A stretch of DNA of 64,000 bases from Blastomussa wellsi. Taxonomy: Eukaryota > Cnidaria > Anthozoa > Scleractinia > Plerogyridae. The position numbers and the translations under genes were made by a program. The notes under the pieces are model-generated. The model had not been told where the DNA came from, made no database searches, and saw only the letters and a list, made by a program, of their open reading frames with translations. The stretch spans positions 15,367,494-15,431,493 of the forward strand of contig OX393566.1 in the NCBI GenBank assembly GCA_947652115.1, in the 5' to 3' direction. Positions within the stretch are counted from its first letter, which is position 1. Each line of letters starts with the position of its first letter. Below are positions 58,601 through 64,000 of the stretch, piece after piece.

Positions 58601-61600
58601 CGTTAAATGCGATACTAGTGAAAACCTGGCATGCCTTCATTCTGCAAATGCATTTTGGAGCAATTTGAAGCATCTTTAGACTATACAGTACCGCTCAAAT
58701 GTAAGTTACCACCTCTCGTCTCGTTTCTCGCGATACGAGTCTCGTTTCTCGCGATACGAGTCTCGTTTCCTGCGAGACGAGTCTCGTTTCTCGCGAGAAG
58801 GTTCTCGTTTCTCTTGAGAATCACTGAAGCGTTTAGTATGGAATATATTACTCGCAAGAAGCCAGTTCCCATGGGTATGGCGACCGACGAGACGACGACA
58901 CTTCACGGCAATCGCTGGCGGCCTTGAAAACTATTTCGATATCTCCGGTTTTATTTGGCACAATTGGATGATTCAAACGCTGAAACAGTCCAAATTTACA
59001 GAAAGAGTGTATTATCGAAGTTCTTTAGATGCGCTGTTAACATTCATTCAATTTTTGACAGGGAAAAGTTTGCTCTCGGCACGCGCTGGTGAGGCAATTG
59101 AAAAAGCTCTTTGAAATTTTACGGCATGCCGGCGAGCTTTGTAAAGTATTCGATATCTCTCGTTCTATTTGGCACAATTGGATGATTCAAACGCTGAAAC
59201 AGTCCAAATTTACAGAAAGAGTGTATTATCGAAGTTCTTTAGATGCGCTGTTAACATTCATTCAATTTTTGACAGGGAAAAGTTTGCTCTCGGCACGCGC
59301 TGGTGAGGCAATTGAAAAAGCTCTTTGAAATTTTACGGCATGCCGGCGAGCTTTGAAAAGTATTCGATATCTATCGTTCTATTTGGCACAATTGGATGAT
59401 TCAAACGCTGAAACAGTCCAAATTTACAGAAAGAGTGTATTATCGAAGTTCTTTAGATGCGCTGTTAACATTCATTCAATTTTTGACAGGGAAAAGTTTG
59501 CTCTCGGCACGCGCTGGTGAGACAATTGAAAAGCTCTTTGAAATTTTACAGCATGCCGGCGAGCTTTGAAAAGTATTCGATATCTACCGTTCTATTTGGC
59601 ACAATTGGATGATTCAAACGCTGAAACAGTCCAAATTTACAGAAAGAGTGTATTATCGAAGTTCTTTAGATGCGCTGTTAACATTCATTCAATTTTTGAC
59701 AGGGAAAAGGTTGCTCTCGGCACGCGCTGGTGAGACAATTGAAAAAGCTCTTTGAAATTTTACGGCATGCCGGCGAGCTTTGAAAAGTATTCGATATCTC
59801 TCGTTCTATTTGGCACAATTGGATGATTCAAACGCTGAAATAGTCCAAAACTAGAGGATGGAGCAATAAAGAATTGGCACACATTGTTTAACACACACTA
59901 CGGCATTTTATTACTGCATTTGCATATAAATACACGAGTTTCGTTTAGCTATTTTTTTAGAATACTTAATAATAATAATAATAATAAACTTTATTTATCC
60001 ACGGGATCCTTATCACTAAAAAGTGGTCTTCTAAAGAGCCGTGCGCATTAAACCTAGTACATAAAAACTAAGTGCTAAACTAAGTTAAGAAATTACTAAT
60101 GTACAATAGCGGAATAAAAACTATCTAAAGTAGTGGCCTGCTTAGCCTCCGCTGACAGACTGTTCCATGTTACTGCGCCCCTATAACGAAAACTCTTTTT
60201 GAGGGCCTCAGTGTTCGGACGCGGAATAAACAGGTTATGTTGCGCACCTCGATATCTGGTCATAAAAATAATCCTCTAAAGCAGCGATAACAACGATTGA
60301 GCGCGCTCAAATCCCGACTTACCAAAGTTATACACAAGTTCTCAGGTTTCTTGAGGCAAATTGAAAGTACAAGGATGACGGCTGAGAAGTGCACGACGTA
60401 CATCAACCACTTGGAGAAGGTTGTGCCGATCGTGATTGAGCGACAAGGCCGTGTGTCTGGACACTGATCTCAAAACCAGCTCTTTACAGAACTACGCTAA
60501 AACGGCTCTTTTAGGAGCCACCACTTCTGTAAAAGTCATGACCAACATTGTGTTTCTTATCATAAACTTTATGATAGCCATTTCCCTCCCAGCTCCCTTT
60601 TGCGAATGTTCGGTTGATTTGTAAAATACATGTAGAATACAGCCGTCGTCTTCGCTCATCTTTCTTCAGAGTATGAATTATATAGTTTACAAATCAGTAA
60701 AATGCGAATAACTTTTTCGTCTTCTAATGCTTAGAAACATTATAAGTTTTTGCATTTGTGTGTTTTGTATTTAAGAGTTCGATTGGCCACGCTGTCGATC
60801 GGAGAAGTGGCGTCATTATTATATTACCAATGTATGTCTAAGATCATCCAGAAATTATCCTTTGAATAAAAAGTTAATTTTAGTTAGATTACGTGTTCGA
60901 TGCGTGGCTTCGCGTGTCAACACGAAAACCAAATAGAAAGTCAATCCAGGCTCCATGTTCAAAAGCGTTGCGGCTTCACTTTGCGAGTAAAAAGTTAACT
61001 TTGATTACGCGTTCGAAGCGTGGCTTCGCATGTGAATTCAAAATCAGTGGAGGCCGACCGACGCTTCATGTTCAAAAGCGTTGCGGCTTCACATTGTGAA
61101 TAAATAGTTTACTTAGATTACATGTTCGAAGCCTTGCTTCGCATGTGAATGCTTTGAACCAAGTAATTATAAAGTCAATCGAGGTTTCAAACTATACAAG
61201 CTAGAGCGTGGCGCTACCGATGACGGATGTAGATATCCAGCACGAACAGACAACAAAACAAATTCTGATCAAGTCGATCACCGAAAAAATCAACGATACG
61301 ACACGTGTCCGCTCGATGATATTCTCGGCCCAACAACGTAAAGTTGGTACTTGCAGTGCACTCGCGAGAAACGAGAAATGTCTCGCGAGACAGTTCTCGT
61401 TTCTCGTGATACGAGTCTCGTTTCTCGCGATACGAGTCTACGGTGGTAACTTACATTTGAGCGGTACTGTAACTGACAAGAAAATGTTCAAAATGTCTAA
61501 AAACCACATTTTTTTTCAAAAATCTCCAGGAGTCAATGGGTTAAATCAGTATTTCCAGTTGTAATATCTGACGTTAAATCAGCAAAGTCGCCCGTGTGAA

Positions 61601-62433
61601 TAGACATGATGGCGTTACACAAATCTTGTATCCTTTTAGTGTTTCTACAGTAATTAGTTCAAAGCAGGTAAACCATTAGTTTTCCGTTAAAAGAAAAGAA
61701 TCTTTCGCTTACAGCTCACAACTTAATGAATAATGTGTTGTGTTTCAATTGGTGCAAAGGTTTATTGTAGCGAAAAAAATATTTTGGGGTAGGTGCACTT
61801 TAAACTTTGAAGCCTACCTGCCCTAAAAAGGACAGTTCTGGGACAACTTGGAACCCTTGGTATGATGTTCTTCCAAATTTCATGTCCAAAATGTTGTTAG
61901 CTGTGAGAACATAAGACAAGTGAGAACGTCAAGTACCTGGGTATCTTCATCAGCCAATTCTTTGAGGATACTCTTGAGTTCCTTCAAATAGAGCAGTCAA
62001 TCAAGTTACACATTGTAATGTATTATAACTGGAAATGCCTTATTAATAATTATTATAAACACAGCTGAAAACACAAGAAGGGTAAGACCCAGTGACTGTT
62101 CTACTTACAAACAACAGGCAAAATAAATTACTTCATAATCACATTTAAGATACTGGAAATTACGAAAACCCTGGGGAGCTGGAGGATTTTGAAATTAAAC
62201 CATGCAATTTTACCACTCAGACAAGATGAGTGAAAAAAAGAGTAATGTATAAGACTATTCGAGGTGTGAAACTTAAGTGAAAACAATGAACACTTTCTTA
62301 CTTTCAGCCTTCTTTCCTGTTCTTTTTCTTCTTTATATCTTGCTATTTTTTCTTGGCGACTGTTAGCCATTTGATTAATACTTTTTTCCGTCATTTCAGG
62401 TATATTTGATGTTTCACTGTATCTGGAGAAGTC
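46686..62433 (-). CDS. IGBP1: IGBP1/alpha4 (Tap42) gene, 3' half, seven exons
   Basis: Minus-strand exons: 62433-62302, 61981-61937, 57601-57532, 53662-53577, 51472-51434, 50680-50577 and 46786-46686 (edges of the first and sixth within 1 nt). All use GT-AG sites, and the phases join without a stop. Encoded signatures in order: ANSRQEKIARYKEEKEQERR; ELKSILKELADEDTQ; RSYYVLLLKLWVNKAVEHLS; SEIEILEHM; SFKPILITREMIK; DKVFGAGYPSVPSM; RDWDEWKD. These match alpha4, the PP2A-type phosphatase catalytic-subunit chaperone: the SQRQ..I.RYK helix, REYY, the FGAGYPSLP element and the C-terminal W-D-WKD. The phosphatase-binding N-terminal helices lie beyond the right edge. The final short exon after WKD was not found. 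Introns of up to about 4.3 kb are full of repeats. Confidence 0.88.
46955..47345. repeat. tRNA-like block with AGGCTAACCG minisatellite
   Basis: From 47150 to 47285 the unit TAGGCTAACCGCAGTGCTTAG recurs about six times with a period of 21-25 bp and variable tails. A tRNA-like segment (minus strand, GCCTCGGTAGAGTGGTCA) lies at about 46955-47085. It resembles the MITE at 28337-28733, which has one AGGCTAACCGG unit. Confidence 0.6.
47607..47802. repeat. MITE with GGGGCGTACATAG ends
   Basis: The left GGGGCGTACATAGC is mirrored by CCTAGGTACGGCCCTG at the right. The inner arms share GGGGGCAATTGCCCCCGC-type palindromes. Inside an IGBP1 intron or its 3' flank. Confidence 0.6.
48925..49866 (+). repeat. 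Dispersed repeat of about 0.95 kb, copy 2
   Basis: Direct copy of 28930-29875. Near the end it has a (CCAT)n expansion (TCCATCCATCCATCCACCCA) that copy 1 lacks. Confidence 0.6.
49868..50000. repeat. Hairpin MITE
   Basis: TTTCACATGATAGC is mirrored by GCTATCATGCGAAAA. The arms continue with TTATCAAGGGCTCAG and CTGGGCTTGATAA. Confidence 0.55.
51960..52860. repeat. Nested fold-back repeat in IGBP1 intron
   Basis: The outer arms share AGTCAGATTGCTCCCACTTT and GAGTGGGAGCAATCTGACTT in inverted order, the middle arms CTTCGCTCCAAACAGAAG-type and GTTTGGAGCGAAGACA-type blocks, and the inner arms TAACTCAAACTTCAGAG and CTGAAGTTTGAGTTA. At the centre is a short hairpin (52248-52330, AAAGTGAGAAATGATCATCG and complement). 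Confidence 0.6.
53715..54557. repeat. MITE inserted in a SINE remnant
   Basis: Ends GCCTGTGAACAGGCTCCAGG and CCTGCTTGCAGGC, each followed inward by a GGGGTGGGT or ACCCACCCC block. SINE head sequence (GGCTTAATGGTTAG) lies directly left of it and SINE body (GATGGACTAGCATCCCATCC) directly right, though the middle of the SINE is missing. Confidence 0.5.
54768..55062 (+). mobile_element. tRNA-derived SINE, copy 2
   Basis: Same architecture as 33749-34048: GGTGGCCTAACGGTTAGTAT, AAGACACTTTACTCTCACAG, GGGGGTAACCCTGCGATTG and GAATAAGCTCTGGC. Divergence is moderate and no target duplication was identified. Confidence 0.75.
55079..55350 (-). mobile_element. tRNA-derived SINE, copy 3, inverted to copy 2
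   Basis: Minus-strand head ends at about 55350 (AACCATTAAGGCCACG complement). CACTGTGAGAGTAAAGTATC and GCACGGTACCCCCAGC match the body of the other copies. Its position beside copy 2 makes a large inverted SINE pair. Confidence 0.7.
55427..55508. repeat. Exact 40-bp tandem duplication
   Basis: TTTGTGAAATTGCCTTCATT and the next 20 bases occur twice without a mismatch, so the event is recent. Confidence 0.85.
55510..55975. repeat. MITE with GTATTTACTnGTGTATnAGTCGACC ends
   Basis: The left GTATTTACTAGTGTATTAGT then CGACCTC is mirrored by AGGTCGACTTATACATGAGT then AAATATACAG. About 465 bp, no coding capacity. Confidence 0.65.
57660..58180. repeat. Partial repeats with AACCCATTGACT and CTCGAGAGACGAG motifs
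   Basis: At 57677 one end of the AACCCATTGACT family appears. At 57886-57990 CTACAGTACAGCTCAAAGGT is followed by dense CTCTCGCGAGAC, CTCGAGAGACGAGAG and GAGAGATGAGAG motifs. The same TACAGTACCGCTCAAATG end recurs at 58684 and inverted at 61473. Confidence 0.5.
58930..59850. repeat. 214-bp tandem array, about 4.3 copies
   Basis: ATTTGGCACAATTGGATGAT recurs at 58953, 59167, 59381, 59594 and 59808, giving periods of 214, 214, 213 and 214. The units are nearly identical. This is satellite-like, with no coding frame conserved across units. Confidence 0.85.
59966..60290 (-). mobile_element. LINE 3' end, minus strand
   Basis: Minus-strand reading gives NLFIPRPNTEALKKSFRYRG then AVTWNSLSAEAKQATTLDSF and a stop, a CR1/L2-like ORF2 C-terminus. 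The 3' end is a (TTA)n microsatellite (AATAATAATAATAATAATAA on the plus strand at 59967), as usual for these LINEs. Confidence 0.75.
60874..61150. repeat. Imperfect tandem repeats of about 110 bp
   Basis: The blocks GTTCGAAGCGTGGCTTCGCA and TTCAAAAGCGTTGCGGCTTC recur two to three times between 60890 and 61150 with substitutions. Confidence 0.6.
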
Positions 62434-64000
62434 CTTTGCAAGGTAAGCACAAGAGTTAAAAACACATATTCAACAACTATATTATGTAGTTAAATGTTAA
62501 TTTAACTTAGTTAACGACAAGGAGCAAGTTTGCTCAGTGGTTGTTGTGGCAGCTTTTATTGGCCAGCCTTGCGCGGCTCGGGGACCTTAATGTTTGTGGC
62601 GTTGCTACCGTCATGCTGCAGTTACGGGCTTTTGTCAGGGCATTTCTGGCATTCGCAGGGTCAGCGGTATTCTGAAGCGGTTTATGCGTGAACCATAGTA
62701 CAGTGTATGTGCTTGTAGCTTTACTCAGCGTACAGGGTGATTTTGTAGCTCACAATTTGTTTTGTGGAGTGGCATTACTGGTTGGCATCATTGTTTTTTT
62801 TTTGTGGCGTGGCATTCATTTAGTTCATTGTGATGGGTGCAAGGGCTGGGCTGGGTTAGGCAGTTGGGGGCTTGTGGCTGGGTTGCAGGTAGGGCACGCT
62901 TTTGGAGTATCTGGGTTTGGGGTTAGCAGCTCCAGCCCCGGATTCCTGGGCACCCAACTGCCATTTGCAACGAAGCCGTTAACTTCAATTTGATTTAAGA
63001 AATAGGAAATAATTATGTCCTTGTGTTAAGAGTGGTAAAGCGGTGGGTGGTCTAGATCACTTTTTATAGAAAATAGAGTGACCCTTTCACAATTTACATA
63101 AAATGAAATAGCTTGACACTTCACAAAAAAACTGATATTCTATAACTTGCGATATTTTCTACAACAATGTTGTACTTGTAAAACACGGATATTTGCAATA
63201 ATCTTCTTTGGTCACTGAACAGATTGTCCAAAGTGCTGGCTTCGTCGATGAATTTACAACAGATGGACGGACTAAACAAAATGGCATCAGTCAAACAATT
63301 ACTCACCACATCTGTAACTCCATACGTTTTACATCTTTTCAAATAGTCTATAAAGTAAACCTACGGCATGAAAAAAGTACAATGGTTAAGGTGGCCCACA
63401 ATGGTTCACACATCTCTGTCTTCTGAATTGTAGTGCAGCAACACCAATAATGCTGAAGGTAATTTTTTGGATAAATATGTGTAGATTTTACCAATGAAAA
63501 AATTTATGCCCATGTGATATCAAAATTTGTTGCCATTTGACCCTTTCAGGCTGACAACTTTAAAACTACTTGGTGAAAGAATTTGTTTTTTACATATTTT
63601 TGTTAGGTCGGCAAAAGGAACATTTCTGCAATTTTTAAAACCTTTTGTCAAATGTTTTCAGAACTATGTTATTTCTCATCAAATTTAAGGTGGCTCTAAA
63701 ACCTATTGGAAGAATTTTTTAAAAGTTTGCAAAAATGTGCCATAAGTTGATTAAACAAAAATCAAAAACAAAAACTTTTACCAAGTATTTTTTAAGTTAT
63801 TAGCCTAATGTATATGGGTTGACTTTGACCTCTCGGGTTGTTGCTGTGGCAACAGCATTTGTCATTTGTCATTTGTCTGGCATTGTCTTTATGCACGGCA
63901 TTCACGGAAAACAGCTTTAGTGTTATATAGTTTTTAGTTCAAATTTTAAATATTTTTATTGTAATTATTTTTAGTGTACATATTGCTGATGAATTGATCG
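62434..64000. other. Right edge without recognised gene
   Basis: By gene structure this should be an IGBP1 intron or beyond. It has a G-rich stretch (62790-62900) and AT-rich DNA. None of the short frames (62688-62993, 63121-63342, 63208-63426) shows a recognisable motif. Confidence 0.4.

Larger units (their letters stand above)
58196..61546. mobile_element. Composite non-autonomous element in IGBP1 intron
   Basis: Outer ends: TTAACCCATTGACTCCTAAA on the left and GGAGTCAATGGGTTAA on the right. A second inner pair is ACAGTACCGCTCAAATGTAA (58686) and TTACATTTGAGCGGTACTGT (ending 61471), each followed inward by repeated CTCGTTTCTCGCGATACGAG. Between them are a 214-bp tandem array, a LINE 3' end and imperfect 110-bp repeats. 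No transposase is visible. The 145-codon open frame at 58231-58668 lacks an ATG start and I do not consider it a gene. Confidence 0.55.

Noticed and set aside
58231..58668. 145-codon protein gene
   Set aside because: No ATG start, no recognisable motif, and it lies between the ends of a non-autonomous repeat.

Overview
This window is eukaryotic nuclear DNA from a metazoan, most likely a cnidarian such as a coral or anemone. The sequence shows spliced genes with GT-AG and GC-AG introns, AT-rich intergenic DNA, many hairpin MITEs, tRNA-derived SINEs, LINE and Penelope-like remnants, and at least seven exons of a conserved animal gene, IGBP1/alpha4. The cnidarian assignment is an inference from the repeat repertoire. 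I see no rRNA gene, CRISPR array or bacterial operon.

Region 1 (1.4-25.0 kb) is a nested pair of large mobile elements. The outer element spans 1418-24961. It has inverted terminal repeats of about 2.25 kb that begin AGTAGTGTAGTAGG, and it is flanked by the 5-bp duplication ATGTA. Each repeat encodes a small basic protein, a protein with the parvovirus-VP1-type phospholipase A2 domain, a GRF-type zinc-finger protein, and the first exon of a fourth gene. The unique centre encodes that fourth protein, a lysine-rich protein overlapping a second GRF protein in another frame, a three-finger C2H2 protein and a tandemly duplicated RING-finger gene. The element resembles Polinton/adintovirus-like DNA elements in termini and cargo, but I find no polymerase, integrase or capsid gene. 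It therefore looks non-autonomous or undescribed.

Inserted in it, at 5258-18478, is a 13.2-kb cut-and-paste transposon. It has 547-bp terminal inverted repeats and a perfect 6-bp target duplication (GAAAGA). It holds two convergent intact spliced genes: a 476-aa integrase-fold DDE transposase on the plus strand, and a 777-aa HECT ubiquitin ligase with C2H2 and CUE-like segments on the minus strand. Without this insertion the outer element is about 10.3 kb.

Region 2 (25-46 kb) is mostly repeat debris. It holds two coding-like remnants (26.1-26.35 and 27.65-28.12 kb), a fold-back element with a nested SINE, a fold-back element with THAP-like coding arms, a Penelope-like 3' end, a truncated LINE with reverse transcriptase, and a 917-bp Harbinger-type element that encodes only a Myb/SANT-like protein.

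Region 3 (46.6-62.5 kb) is the 3' half of the host gene IGBP1 on the minus strand. Seven exons keep a consistent reading frame and are separated by introns filled with MITEs, SINEs, a LINE 3' end and a 214-bp tandem array. The first exons lie beyond the right edge, and the last coding exon was not located. 62.5-64 kb holds nothing I recognise.
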